A stretch of 64,000 nt of DNA from Calocera cornea HHB12733 (Eukaryota; Basidiomycota; Dacrymycetes; Dacrymycetales; Dacrymycetaceae): assembly GCA_001632435.1 (NCBI GenBank), contig KV423963.1, forward strand, positions 8,592 through 72,591. The letters run 5' to 3'. The position numbers were made by a program, and so were the translations under genes. Shown one piece after another: positions 42,514 to 54,343 of this stretch; position 1 is the stretch's first letter; the number at the start of each line of letters is the position of its first letter. Under the pieces are notes generated by a model. The model was not told where the DNA came from and ran no database searches. It was given only the letters and a program-made list of their open reading frames with translations.

Positions 42514-44528
42514 TTAGAAGTCCCAAAGAGTACCATAGCACGGCATACCCAGCCGCTTGCATCCCTCCATCATTTCCATGTTGCCCTGGTAGTTGGACGT
42601 AATGAAGACGACTTCCGCGCCCCACGAATCATAAGCCTCCTTGATGAGTTGAACGACATTTGGTCGGGCCTTGCGCTGCTTCGAATCCCAAATGATCCTG
42701 CGCTCTTCACCGACATTTTGCTCCATGAGGTCGACGATGGTATCGCCAAAAGTGTTGCGGAAGTCGGACCCGATCCAGATAAGGAACCAGTTGGGGCTCT
42801 GCATGCATGTCGAGAGGCCAGAACCAATGCCGGTGCCGGTGCATACGCGGATGCCCTTGTGGTATAGTTTGGATGTATTCGAAACGTGGGGGATCTTCAA
42901 TTCACGAGTCCAAAGATACTTGGGGTTCCGTTCGACGAGGCTACGGGTGAAGTCGCCTTGAATGCCGCAAATCATGTAGTGGCAATCCGCCTTCGGGCTC
43001 ACGGACTATAATGCTTCATTAGTACCCGATTAAACGTCGTTGGAAATGGTCTTACAATGAGGCCGAAGAGGTGGTACTCCCAAACCGCCGAGTGGCTGAT
43101 ACGACCCAGGAGTCCTTGCTGCATTCCACGCCTGAACTTGATCACCGCGGTGGTTCTCTTCTTGGGCTAGATGTAGAGTTAATCATTACCCGCTCCGCTG
43201 CAGGTGGCGTTGCTTACGATTTCAATCTCAACCGGCACCCTCCTTGTCATTGTCCAGGGCAACACAATCCTGTGTCGGTGTCAGCTCCGGGCAACCTGTG
43301 TGCTGTGTAGACCAGCTTACCAGACAGTCATACCAATAACAAACCAGAATTCTTGCGCCTCGGGCACAGCGATCGGGTTGTATTCCCATTGACGAGTCTC
43401 CGTATTGAATTGGGTAGCGATCATGGAGAAGACCCATGTCATCAAAAGGCTGGTCCAGCCAAGGAAGCGATGCCATCGCTCAAACACACTCCACCGGAGA
43501 TGAGAACGGTACGCTCGTTTGTCACATAGAATAGCTTACTTGTGTGCTCGGTTCCGCACTACGGGCCAGCCGGCAAAGAAAGTGATACCGAGGGTAGTGC
43601 AAGTGATGATACCCTTCGAATATGTCAAGACCATGGTCGTGACTGAGAGCTGGCAGGCTTACGAAGGCATTCACAGCGGGCCCACTCCAGCCGGACAATT
43701 GGACGAGCTGCACGGTCCTCCATATCATCCAAGCTAGGCCGGACGTTGCACATCCAGAATGAATACCTCCAAGGTGTTGCAGCAAGGAAGAAATGCCAGT
43801 GCGCCACCAGATAGGAGTCCACTGATCAAATGTCAGACCTCGATCTGAAATAAGAGCAGTAGATTTCACCTTTGCGAAAAGCGTGTTGCAGATGAGGAAC
43901 AGCGACCGGAGGAAGCACTCATTCCGAACCAGGACAGAGACGCAAAGATTGCCGACGATGAATGCACCAGGATGAGTATATGCATAGCCGAACTTTCCGA
44001 TAGAGGTAAAGTAGATGGCTAGCGCATTGAAGATTGCGACAATCGTGCACAGTTTCCTGGGCGTACATTAGCTTTCGTTTGTCAAATATTGGACGGAAAG
44101 ACCTACCGGTAGGTATTGAAAATGAGCCGGAACTTTACCCACCACGGAGCGGTGTGAAGTTCCTTCCACTGCTTTTGGAAGTAGTTCTGCTTTGGGGGAG
44201 GAGGTCGCTTGGGCCGCTCCTCAGTTTTCTCCGCAGGTTTCTCCGCAGTCGCCACTGCGGGCATCACCGCAGCCTTTTCCTCCGGTTTCCCGCCCGCCTT
44301 CTCGGGATCAATCGGGCTGGTCACCTCACCCTTTGTGTCGGCACCCGCCGAGGACGGGGCTGCCTCAGGCGAGGTGGGCTTAGCATCGTACGTGAGAATA
44401 GCAAGGCCGGACTCCAGTGGGTTGGGCTTCGTGTCGTCACCAGCTGGGGTTTGAAGACCCGATGCGATCTTGGTGTCCTCACTGATGGAGGACTTAGCGG
44501 AGACAACCTTATCGGCGATCCCTGACAT
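42514..44528 (-). CDS. TmpA-like integral membrane protein with oxidoreductase-like C-terminus
   Basis: Eight exons: 44528-44107, 44056-43870, 43821-43663, 43613-43540, 43488-43321, 43269-43218, 43166-43056, 43005-42514; 554 residues. An Ala/Pro/Lys-rich cytosolic N-terminus of about 110 residues precedes several membrane segments (around FNALAIYFTSIG, VGNLCVSVLVRNEC, LLQHLGGIHSGCATSG, LGITFFAGWP, TSLLMTWVFSMIA). The soluble C-terminus has MICGIQGDFTRSLV, the glycine-rich CTGTGIGSG (about residues 446-454, probable dinucleotide binding), WFLIWIGSD and a terminal GMPCYGTLWDF. This architecture resembles fungal TmpA-type membrane flavoproteins and the C-terminal part of some NRPS-like reductases, related to ferric reductases. 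Function is uncertain; TmpA of Aspergillus affects sporulation signalling. Heme-binding His pairs were not assigned. Confidence 0.82.
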
Positions 44529-47500
44529 GATACGATGCCGAATGATACGATGTAGAAATGAGACGGTGCAGGTTGAGTGGGCTTGAGTAGACTTGGTGGG
44601 AGGGTGGTACTGCACTGTCAGTGAGCGGGTAGCGGGGGGGTTGGTCTGCTCTTGGGGCCGCCAAACACTCTCCTTATGTACTGTTGAGATCCATAGAAAG
44701 AAGCAAAGCGCTAGAACATCTTCACTCTCGAGAAGACAGAGCCCCAGTGCTTGAGAAGCGAGGGACGGACCACCGCATGGCCGAGATTGCACCGGCCTCG
44801 CTCATCAACCACACCGCCCGTGATACTGCGGACGATCACCGAGTGCCTTGGAGCTGCGAAGTCTTGATTGGGAAGACGGGTATACTTCGCCCGAGCGGCA
44901 GCCCGGGACCCTTGAAATCAGCTCCAGTCCGGCAATTTTGCCGCACCAAACACAGCAATGGTGCACAAGCCATCCGCAGAGGTTCCAGGCAATCACGAGG
45001 AATGCACTCGATCCCACATTGTCTGCGGACTGCCAGGCCAACAGAGCTGAGTCGGCAAAGCAGCGTCCTCTCGGTTTCGTATCAGGGAGCGGTTTCCACA
45101 AGGTCGCTTCAACACGTGGGTACAGTTTCAATACAGCGCCAGCCAAGGGCCAGCTTAAGGGGAGGAAGTTGACAGAACGTGCGGGCGTGATCTCAAGTCG
45201 TGAGTAGCAGGAGGAATGCAGCGGAGGACGCTTACCAGATACCGTTGAAACTCCGCCACGCTTATGGTGACGGAAAATGGTTGGGCTTTCCCGTGGGCTT
45301 CCGGATCCTCCCTGCATGGCTTCCCGAATACAAGGTATTTGCACCTCATATCCGCCTCTATCGCGGGCCAGCGGTTCAAGTCTAAACCTTCGCTCTCGGC
45401 TGTTTGATGCTACTGCAACGGCCGTTCAGCAAATCTCGATAACACAGGAACGTGCCCCAGCGCGCTAGAGGCCCATGGACAGAGCGTGACCGACGTATGT
45501 CTAGCACACGAGTGGAAGATAATCATATCGGTCAACGTCGCAAGGGCCGCTACACAGTGCGCCCATTTGGCAGCATGCCGGTGCATGTGGCGATACCAAA
45601 GACGACGGCGGCGCATGCAAGTCTCCGCGCCGTTATGGCTCAGAGCTGAGATACGAATCGCACCATGTTTGCTTTACCAGCAGCAATAGACACAAGGCGC
45701 GTGCAACCGGGAGCCGCCACACGATTGCACGGCGTATCAATGACACCCTGTCCTGTGATGCTGAACGGCCGCATGATTGAGCTCGCTTGAAAGGGAGGCA
45801 GCGCAGAATAAGCAAGATGACAAACAGTACAATCCGAAGATGACTGTCGGAAGTCCCACTAGCAGTACTCTACATGTCAGACCACCCAGGTCGGACAAGC
45901 GGCAAGTCAGCGGTATCCCTCTGAATGGGAGCTAAGGGCGTGCCAGATCGCTGGAGACCACGGCGAGGTGATAGTTCCGTGTGCGGTCTAGCCTTCAATT
46001 GCATGGCACGAGCAGGTGCCCTGAGAGTCCAGCATAGTAGCGAGGCACAAGCAGTCAGTGTTCGAGTCAAGCAACGCGTCATTGTGCCAGACCATCGCGC
46101 GCTACGAGCGTGCTGGCCGTCCATGTGAGAGAATGTCTGACCGGATGAATTGGGTAACACCGACGCAGAAAAGCATCCGCGCGGCGCGAGGGCAGAGCGC
46201 CCCTACATCTTGCTTCCTTTATTCTTCTCCTCTGCTCTATGTCTCAGCGTTCTTTTCGCGAGCCAATGAACAAATCAGGGTTGCATCTCCCGTTATGGTC
46301 TTCTTATCTTCCGCTCCTGCCCGATCCCAGGGGTTGACCGTTTGGCGAGATCTGCCTGCAGCCTGTGTGCGCCCTATCGCGATCTTGGAGAGAATGCTGG
46401 CAAATTCGCGGCCTTCCTTGCAGTCTTCTCTTCCGAAGCACCGGGGAGCGGTTGTCTTCCTTCTACTTCGAGGCCTATAAGCAGCAACTATTGCCCTGGC
46501 TCAGCAATACCTGTGATTCCGGCACCTGGTTGGAGCGTGCTGCAAGGCTATCAAAGCATGTACAGCGATAGTGGACCACGCTGATTCAATCTCGTTATCT
46601 TTATCTTAACGCGACGGACTCCGAGAGGGTATGCTCTCTCTCATCTATCTGACTGTGTACGCCGGCCCTGGTTTCGTGCTGCAAGATGAGCGTCCGCGAC
46701 GTGGCCAACGCCCCGTTTCCGCAAGACGCGAAGGAATGCTGGGCCGTGCTTCTCATTTCTGCCAGTATGACACCCGAGGTCCGAGGCTGAAGCTTGTTCC
46801 ATCGCTGGGTATGGAGAACATGCGCTGTAGGAGCTTCGCATGATATCTCTTCATGCGCCGCAGTCCAGAGTTGGGAACGCTTGCGCTATCCTCTCGCCGA
46901 TGGTCGGCGATGCCCTGGCATATCCGGGATGTTGCTTTACCGATACTACCGAATCATGACGAATTGACAGCCAAAATCTCCACTTCGGGAAAGGCCGTCA
47001 ATTAGCAGCGGAGTGGTTGACCACATCAAAGGTCTCTTCTAGCAACGCCGATGCCCCGTTCTTCTCTTTCACAAGTGTGCAAGCTTGATGTGGCATCAGA
47101 TGCAGCTTTGCTCCTAGGCGAAAGTAATGCCACTGTTCCTGACTACCCGCTGTATAATTGGTGGGTTGTTTGCACATAATCGACATGCTCCTCGAGCTGG
47201 GGATCTATAAGCTTTGCACACCGAGACGACGTGTAACAAGAGATAAACGACCCGACTCAGTTTGAAGGACAGTTAAAGTGCGAAAAATTTGACTCCTTGA
47301 GGACACAGGTACGCTCCTGGCTGCCAGTAATCCTACGCGACAGAAGCTAGCAGAAGCAATCTCACAGCATGACGTCACGGAAAGCTATACATCCACGTCG
47401 ATGTCCGACGGCCAGATGGCGCATTTGGATGCCTGAGCTCTCAGCCCACTGACAGCACTTGCAGGGCTGGCATCCAGCCAACTGAACAATCGAGAAGTAA

Positions 47501-47779
47501 ATTCCCGCTTTCAGCATTTTAGATGTCAAGCTGTAACCGAGCCAGGGAATGCTGGCTATGCAACTCATAGTTGCTTCGCTTGTGGTTTTCCACTATTCAA
47601 GAGGCAAATGTACTCAGTCTTCCCCACATTCTTCAGCCTGTTGAATGAGCGGTGCCGTGGAAGGTGCGCCACAGGACAGCTCCCACTACATGGCAAAAAT
47701 CTCTACCGGTCAAAGTTAACAGCCGAAAGAATGTGCCGTTCAACTCCTACGCCGTGTCGACGATCAAGCGCTCCGCGAA

Positions 47780-48270
47780 TTGGGAAGAACTACGCACCGC
47801 GTTTTCGACGAGCTTTATCTGGCACCTGCAGAAAGAAGCATGCTACCCCTTAGATGCTGGACAGATGTCCAGAAGAGCCGCGTTTTCCTATCGAGAAGTT
47901 GGGAAGTGGTTGGGTCTTCGGCTTCTCGTCAACTTATGATCATCCTGCGAATCCAAGTGGGGGAAGCACAGTAACCCGAGTATCAACCCCGAAGCCTTCT
48001 CTTCCCGAACTTCAAGTTCACCGCAGGCACAATCGCACATCCGTGTTCATTTGGGATGGTTGTCAGTAGGTTCCTTGCCAGATGAGTTTGTCCGTCCCCT
48101 GGGCATAGGTGCGTTGGCGCCACACGATCCCGCGAGCACCCGACCGTCCCGATCAGGAAGGGAAGCTTGTTGCACGCTATTTCCAATTTTCCGCTTTCGA
48201 AACAGTGTTGAATTTGCGGGGTTGTGTGGGGCGACAGACTCCAAAGCTCAATTGTCGGATATTTTCGTAC
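47780..48270 (+). pseudogene. Possible eroded coding region, unknown family
   Basis: Adjacent frames read FDELYLAPAERSMLPL, then FPIEKLGSGWVFGFSSTYDH with PANPSGGSTVTRVSTP. The second block looks like conserved enzyme sequence, but it is bounded by frame changes and no splice solution was found. The family is not recognised. Confidence 0.3.
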
Positions 48271-48689
48271 CCTGAGAGCTAACAAGCTGTGACAGCGGGC
48301 TTCTTCGAGCATGCAGATGACTCGTACGAGCTAGGATACGCTGAATAGACTTCTTCTCATAACGGCAAGGAGGATCCCGAAGGAAAGGCATTGATCGCCT
48401 TCTCGGTCGGATGACCTAATGGAGCAGATCGGCTCGCAGCCTAACAGAAGCACCAGAGGCCAGGTCTCCGCAGCAAGGATCCTTTGGAGCTGATAATGAG
48501 GGTTAACGTCGATATAGACCCTAAGACGCCATGCGCTTATACTTTTCTGCATGCTTGATCAACCTGGTCGCGATATACGGCATGGATCAGTTGGAGCCCT
48601 GCTCGCCTTGCCCCACTTGACCTCTCGAGGTGGTGCGGTCAGGTGATCAACGTACTGGTCCTGTTGTACGCCGACCGTTCACGCAACAA

Positions 48690-49372
48690 GCAATGACGCT
48701 CTAATCCAATGTCTCTCGCAAGCTCGTAATGACCATAGCCTGCGACCAGGACGACACGTAGTCCTCCTGACGAGGACACGCCGTTCCTCGTAGCCCGGCA
48801 AAACGGGGACTTGTCGGCACTGAAACCGGGAGTAGTCTGCTACCAGCGGCTGGATCAACGTAGACACAGGCCACAGCGTCACCATTGGCCAGAGAGACAG
48901 GTTGGATACATTTTCTGTGTGCTGATCGAGATAGGCAATTTCTGTCCAGCCCAAGAGCTCGGAGATTGGCGAGCATTCGGGCCCGTCCGAAACTGCGGGG
49001 ATAGCCCTAAGATCGTCCGGATAACTCGCCGCGATGACGTTTCTGTATTCTAGCTCTCAGACTGGCATCGAACATCGGCTCGTTGTCGGACAGTTGAAGC
49101 AGGCAATACGTCAGAAGCATGGGAGTTGCCAGGCAGATGGGATGTGCCTTGGCGCCCCATCGACTATAGGGCGGTGAATGCCAGACTTGCTTGGGTTCGG
49201 TGATAGGATATACCAAGATGCAGAACGCGGGCTGCAACAACAAGCCGTCAAGCACGGGTCCGCAGCGCGAAAGATGAGCAGCGGATTGTTCGAAAGGCAC
49301 GTACGTCCGCAACGACGAGGAGAGAAAAGCTACCCTCGCACGTGCAACAAGATCGGGCCGGATGATCTGCAC
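48690..49372 (-). pseudogene. Possible eroded or unresolved multi-exon gene, unknown family
   Basis: Minus-strand text includes EPKQVWHSPPYSRWGAKAHP, LTYCLLQLSDNEPMFDASLR, then in another frame SYPDDLRAIPAVSDGPECSP and ISELLGWTEIAYLDQHTENV with LWPMVTLWPVSTLIQPLVAD. The run of over 180 protein-like residues is unlikely by chance. A one-base shift separates the two halves and no start or convincing intron was seen. It lies divergent to the 3-hydroxyisobutyrate dehydrogenase gene. Confidence 0.35.
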
Positions 49373-49472
49373 AGCCTCTCGGAGATCCGGGTATTCTGCT
49401 CTTTACCCCGCATTCCACCTTCGCGCCACCCAACAGGTTTAGTGGTAGGACGACAGCCTTACCATTCCACCT

Positions 49473-50821
49473 ATGCGTGCCTCCCTCCGCATTCTCCAAC
49501 ACATCCCTCCCCGGCCGGCTCGGGGAGATGGCCCAAGGCTCGGATTCATTGGTCTCGGTGCCATGGGCCGGCACATGGCCTGGAACCTGTACTCCAAGAC
49601 GCTGCTGGCCCACCCAAGTGACACCAGTGTGCCGTGTCCGACGTTCTTGGTTTGCGATGCGAATGAGAAGGCATTCCGGAGTTTCTCGGAGTCGTGTGGG
49701 AAGATGGCTGGCACAGACATACCTCGAGTTAGGATGGAGTTTATCAAGACTCCCAAGGAGTGCGTCTCTGCGTGTCGTCCCCACGCGGCAGACTGCTGAC
49801 GAGGAACTAGGCTGGCCGAGCAGGCTGAGGTTATATTCACTGCACTACCTTCATCACCCGAAGTCAAGTCTGTCTACTTGGGAGAGCGCGGAATCATAGC
49901 TGGGCTCAGCTCTGAGGGCGAGAGCAAGCTTTGTGTGGACGCGACGACATTGGACATCTCTGTAGCCCGCGAGGTGTCGAAGGCGATACAAGAGAAGGGT
50001 GCTGACATGGTGGACGCACCGATGTCGGGAGGTGCGGATTGAGTAATTCATTGCGGACGTCATTGACAGTGTCTAGGAATCGTCGGTGCAGAGGCTGGGA
50101 CATTATCTTTCATGGTCGGAGGAAGCAAGAAGGCGTTCGACCGAGGTACGCATTTCGTTTATTGTGATGGATCGTAGTACTAAGAGTAGCGTTACAGCCG
50201 AACCATATCTTCTGAGGATGGGGAAGAACGTCATCCACTGCGGCCCTTCAGGGATGGGATTAGCAGCAAAGATATCGAATAAGTGCGTTACCCCTATGCC
50301 CACCATTCATTGGATGGTAGCTCATTCCACCTCAGCCTTATCCTCGCCATTAATCAGATCGCCATTGCAGAAGGGCTCCTGCTCGGGACCTCGCTCGGAC
50401 TTGACGCAGCCTTGCTGACAAGGATCATCAACAACTCCACCGGAGCAAGTTGGCCGAGCAAGGTCAACAACCCTATACCTGGCGCACTCGGCGCAGCGGG
50501 GAGCCCACCGTGCGAGCGGAACTACGAGGGCGGCTTCGCGAGCAAGTTGATGCTCAAGGTGATGATGCTTCTCTTCCTACTGCTGCCGGTGCTGGTCCTC
50601 ACTATTATTAACAGGACTTGAACCTTGCGATGCATGCGGCGGAGGATGTAGAGGTTCCGCTGCCATTGGGAACGAAGGCGACCGACGAGTATTCTGCCGT
50701 GGTGGCGGACGACGACCTGGCGAAGAAGGACTTCAGCGTCATATACGAGTACCTGAAGCGGGGGATGTCGGCGAAACGGGGTGAAACGGGTAGCGAGAAG
50801 CCATTAGCAGAACAATCGTAG
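49473..50821 (+). CDS. 3-hydroxyisobutyrate dehydrogenase, mitochondrial
   Basis: Six exons: 49473-49759, 49811-50031, 50077-50145, 50198-50282, 50336-50558, 50615-50821; 363 residues. It oxidises 3-hydroxyisobutyrate to methylmalonate semialdehyde with NAD+ in valine breakdown. The N-terminus MRASLRILQHIPPRPARG is Arg-rich without acids, fitting a mitochondrial presequence. GFIGLGAMG holds the dinucleotide-binding GxGxxG (residues 27-32); DAPMSGGIVGAEAGTLSFMVGG is the substrate-binding block; Lys217 in GMGLAAKISNN is the expected catalytic lysine. The C-terminal helical domain includes KDFSVIYEYLKR. The last 20 residues are a polar tail. Related 6-phosphogluconate-type reductases are an alternative, but motif spacing favours this enzyme. 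Confidence 0.92.
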
Positions 50822-52178
50822 ACCTCCATCAATGCGAACCTGCGCCGCCGAGGGAGGTCTTCCGCCGATCCGCGGAAAGCGCGAAGCTTGACGATGGCTG
50901 ATGATCGATTCAGGAAGCATGGGTCCGTCCGCATCCTGCTGCGCTGCCGATGGGATTCAGGCAACGTCTGGCTGGTTATGGAAATGCTGTTTCGCTCGCC
51001 CCTCGCAGCTGAGTGTATTCCGCCCGCCGCCCCTCGGGCGCCTTGGCCGCTGACTGAACGTAGCGTTATCGATCCCTAGCTGCAGGGCTGATCCGACGTG
51101 ATAACCGGCTGCTCGTCCGATGTGCCGGGATGCCCTTGCCTGCATGTATTAAGTCTCGGGGAGCAGCTCCCGGCTCGGACATGTTACCAGTCCAGTGATC
51201 AATATCTCGTAAGAAGTGGGGTGGTGCAGGAAGGTAAGAACGGGGCCTCCACATGGGCCCGCCGTAATCTACGCCGTAACCGGGGTGCAAAGCCTCCGGG
51301 TCCACGGCGAGATCAACGATTCTCAGTGGCTGGGTTCTGCAGGAAGCCGCCCTCGCGAGCTGACGTGTACCACCTTACTCGGTCTGAATGTGGCAAGTTT
51401 AGGCAATGAAGCCGTGAGAATATGGCCCTCACTTCGGCGTGTCCTGGCCGTGTGTTAATCTACAGGATCTCGGGACCCGAATCTATCAGAAGATGCGGGG
51501 CGCAAGGGCTCGCGTTTCAAGTGACGATTGAGCAACCATCAGCGGAAGAGAGTCGAGGACGTTCCGGAAGTGGGCAAGAGCCGGTGGCTGACATGGACAA
51601 GGAAGGCAAAAAGGAAGGGCGGTCGAAGGCACAGGTCGATCTGTCCCTTAAGGGAGCGCGGCCGGGCAGCATGCAGCATTAGCACGATCGAACCCGCACT
51701 GGAATCTGCTTTTTCCCAAAGAGTCTGTGGTTGAAAGATGGAAAGTTGGATGGCTTTGCGAGCATGGCAAGGCTGGCAGGCGTTTAATGCAGGCGATAAT
51801 TGCACCGCATTCCTTGTCACATTAGCTTCCGATTGTGTCCTTGGACTGGCACTTGACCCACCCATCGCAACCGCCGTCGCACCCAGCGTGGGCGTGCTTC
51901 TCGCCTTGCCCCGGCTGCCTTGCCTCCAATCTTCTCCCCTTCTTCTTCTACAATACGGCGCATACACGCACCGCATACACCCACGCCCCCTGATACGCTC
52001 GACACGCAGGCTTTGGAGCTATAACTTGCTGCGGCTGGACACCGACTTGGCTACCGCGACCTCAGACACAGTCCCCTCTCCCCGGCGTCGATCGCTGCTC
52101 GTGCTCGTCAAGTACACGCATATCTCAGAAATAACCGGGTCGCGCGAGCGTTCTACCGCCTGACACCCGAGCGATACC
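50822..52178. other. Intergenic region
   Basis: No gene supported. Open frames on both strands between 51539 and 52163 have no recognisable domains and overlap one another. Confidence 0.5.
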
Positions 52179-53756
52179 ATGTCTGCTGCTCCCTCGCGGC
52201 CTAATGTCCTCATCGTCGGTGCGTCTCATGCCATGTTCGTGCACCCTCGCCGCCTAACCAACCCGCACCGTAGGCGGCCTCACATCCGTGTCCCGCCAGT
52301 TCGCCCAGTCGCTCTTCCCAGCTAATGGACCCCCGCTCGTCGACGTACGTATCTGCCTTCGGCCGACCACCCCGAGCACGTTGCGCATTGCTAATCTGAC
52401 GCCAGCGCTTACGCATCGTCGACAAGTACATGGTGAACCCCCCGACGACCTATATCGGCCCCATCTTCCCCCAGCTCGTGCAGCGGCCCCATGTCGAGTA
52501 CAGCCAGAACAATCTAACTCTGCCAGAGCGACTCGCGGCCGTCTTTGAGCCGCCGGACAATGGGCGGCCGTGGGACCTCGTATTCGACTTTCTGGGCGAG
52601 CTGACCTATGATGCAAACGAGCGCGTACGTGTATCCTCGTGATCGTACAATTGCCCACTAACACTCGCCCAGACGCAAATTCTGCAAACGTACAAGGCGT
52701 CCGTGAACTGCGCGCTCGAGGCCGCTAGGCGCGGGACTGTCAAGGCCTACGTGAGGCTCACGTTCGGCTTCTACCACTGCTCGACAGACAGGCTGCACAC
52801 GGAGGAGGAGGAGCTAGAGCCGGACGGCGTGAGGGGTGTGTGGTGGCACGAGACACTGCGGTCGCTCGCGGGGATCCGGAAGTGCGCATACCCCGCCTGT
52901 CCGCAAAGCCTGCATGCTAATCTTCTGATAGTCTGCCCCTTGTGATCATCCGCGCTGGTATCCCGTACGGGCCCTACTGCTCCTGGGGTCTCACGCAGCG
53001 TATCCTGATCGGCGAAGTGTACCGCTACAAGCAGCGCAAGATGCGCTACCTGTGGTCGCCGCAGCTGCGACTGAACACCGTGCACACGGACGACATCTCG
53101 GGCGCGTGCTGGGAGGCCGCGATGTGGATGGCGAGCGTGGGCAGGAGCGCTGCGATTGATCAGGCTGGCGTGCCGATGTACTATGGGAACGACCCGGGGA
53201 AGGAGTTTCCTCAGGGCTTACCGGCCGTCGTCCCGCCCGACCAGGCCCCAAAGGCACCGCTCTTCAACCTGGTTCGTCAATATTTCCGCGATTCTGGGCC
53301 TGTCTGACGAGGGAATAGGTGGATGCGTCCGATTCTAACCAGATCTCTGTGGGCCAAGCCATCGCCGCGGTGTACAACATCACCCTCGGCTTCCGCAATG
53401 TCCCTCCCGGCGTGGATGCCGACTGGCTCGCGGGCGACATCAACATCTGGCACGGCGAGGTGTGGTACAACCTGTGCCAGATGAACAGCCCGAAGATCGA
53501 GTACCCGCCCATGAGTACGTGGATCGAGGCGCACGACCTGTCGGACCAAGCGAGCGCATGGGACGGGAGCAAGTTCCTGCGCATCGTGCGCTACCGCCTG
53601 AAGCGGCCGCAGCTCACGAGTGACGCGATCGACCAGATCGTTTCCCTGTTCAAGCGCGAGGGTGTCTTTCCCGTGGTCGACGGCGTGGACCCTGATGACG
53701 AGGACGAGGAGGACGACGAAGAGGAGGAAGAGTACGACGATGAAGAGGAAGAGTAA
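52179..53756 (+). CDS. NAD(P)-binding Rossmann-fold protein (extended SDR / epimerase-like)
   Basis: Six exons: 52179-52218, 52274-52344, 52406-52624, 52673-52881, 52932-53271, 53319-53756; 438 residues. The N-terminal strand and loop NVLIVGGLTSVSRQF resembles the nucleotide-binding start of extended short-chain dehydrogenases, with a strand-end Asp in LRIVDKYMV. VFDFLGELTYD and PLVIIRAGIPYGPYC are positions typical of NAD-dependent epimerases, and NTVHTDDISGACWEA fits the later conserved block. A YxxxK active site is not obvious, so catalysis is uncertain. The C-terminus ends in a run of Asp/Glu (DEEDDEEEEEYDDEEEE), likely disordered. It is a conserved fungal type I recognise only at fold level. 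Introns are short with GTGCGT or GTACGT donors in most cases. Confidence 0.85.
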
Positions 53757-54343
53757 CCGTTCTGTTCTGGGCGACCATCACTCCCTGTACCATATCACTG
53801 TCTTCGTTCACTTCTGTTTCCATCCAAGGTCTGGCGTCACCACACCACTAATGCGATCCCCGGCTCTCGGCCTCGGGTCTCGTCGCGCTGTGCAATTGTA
53901 GGACCACCGCCTCACCGGACGGTCTGTAATCGCGAACGGTCTCAACGTACCGTACCCGCTGCCGGCCGCGCACGCGCGCATGATACACGTAATCTCGGTC
54001 TTCTCTCAACCTAATACTCGCGATACTCCATCAGCAATCAAAGTAACCAAACTTGTACTATACATACGAGTCACTAGTAATGCCAATCACCCTTGTACAT
54101 TACCGGGGAAATCACGCTCGTGCGAACTGGCCCATGCTTCGTGTAGCGATCTCCGGATCTTCCGTTGCCAAGGCAGTGGAAATCATTAATCAATAGCAAA
54201 TAAGAAGTATATAGGTGCCGAGTCGATGCGTGGGGCCGGCTATGTACGGATGTGGTGAATCTACAGGTATCAATGTCGGAACAAGAAAATATGTAACAAG
54301 ATTGTGCGAGCCTCCCAACTCCCGAGCTTCCCATCACGGTCGA
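53757..54343. other. Convergent 3' region
   Basis: About 590 bp between the stop of the Rossmann protein gene (plus) and that of the SNF2 gene (minus). It is AT-richer than its neighbours, as expected for terminators, but no specific signal was assigned. Confidence 0.5.

Larger units (their letters stand above)
44529..49472. other. Long region without an intact gene, with coding-like remnants
   Basis: Codon-like stretches interrupted by stops occur on both strands; the two clearest, at 47780-48270 and 48690-49372, are listed separately. On the minus strand near 45870-45770, VGLPTVIFGLYCLSSCLF looks like a membrane helix out of context. Nothing intact could be assembled. The texture suggests old, degenerating genes. 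Confidence 0.45.

Noticed and set aside
45371..45400. tRNA-like B-box GGTTCAAGTCT
   Set aside because: No matching T-stem, anticodon arm or A-box could be folded around it.
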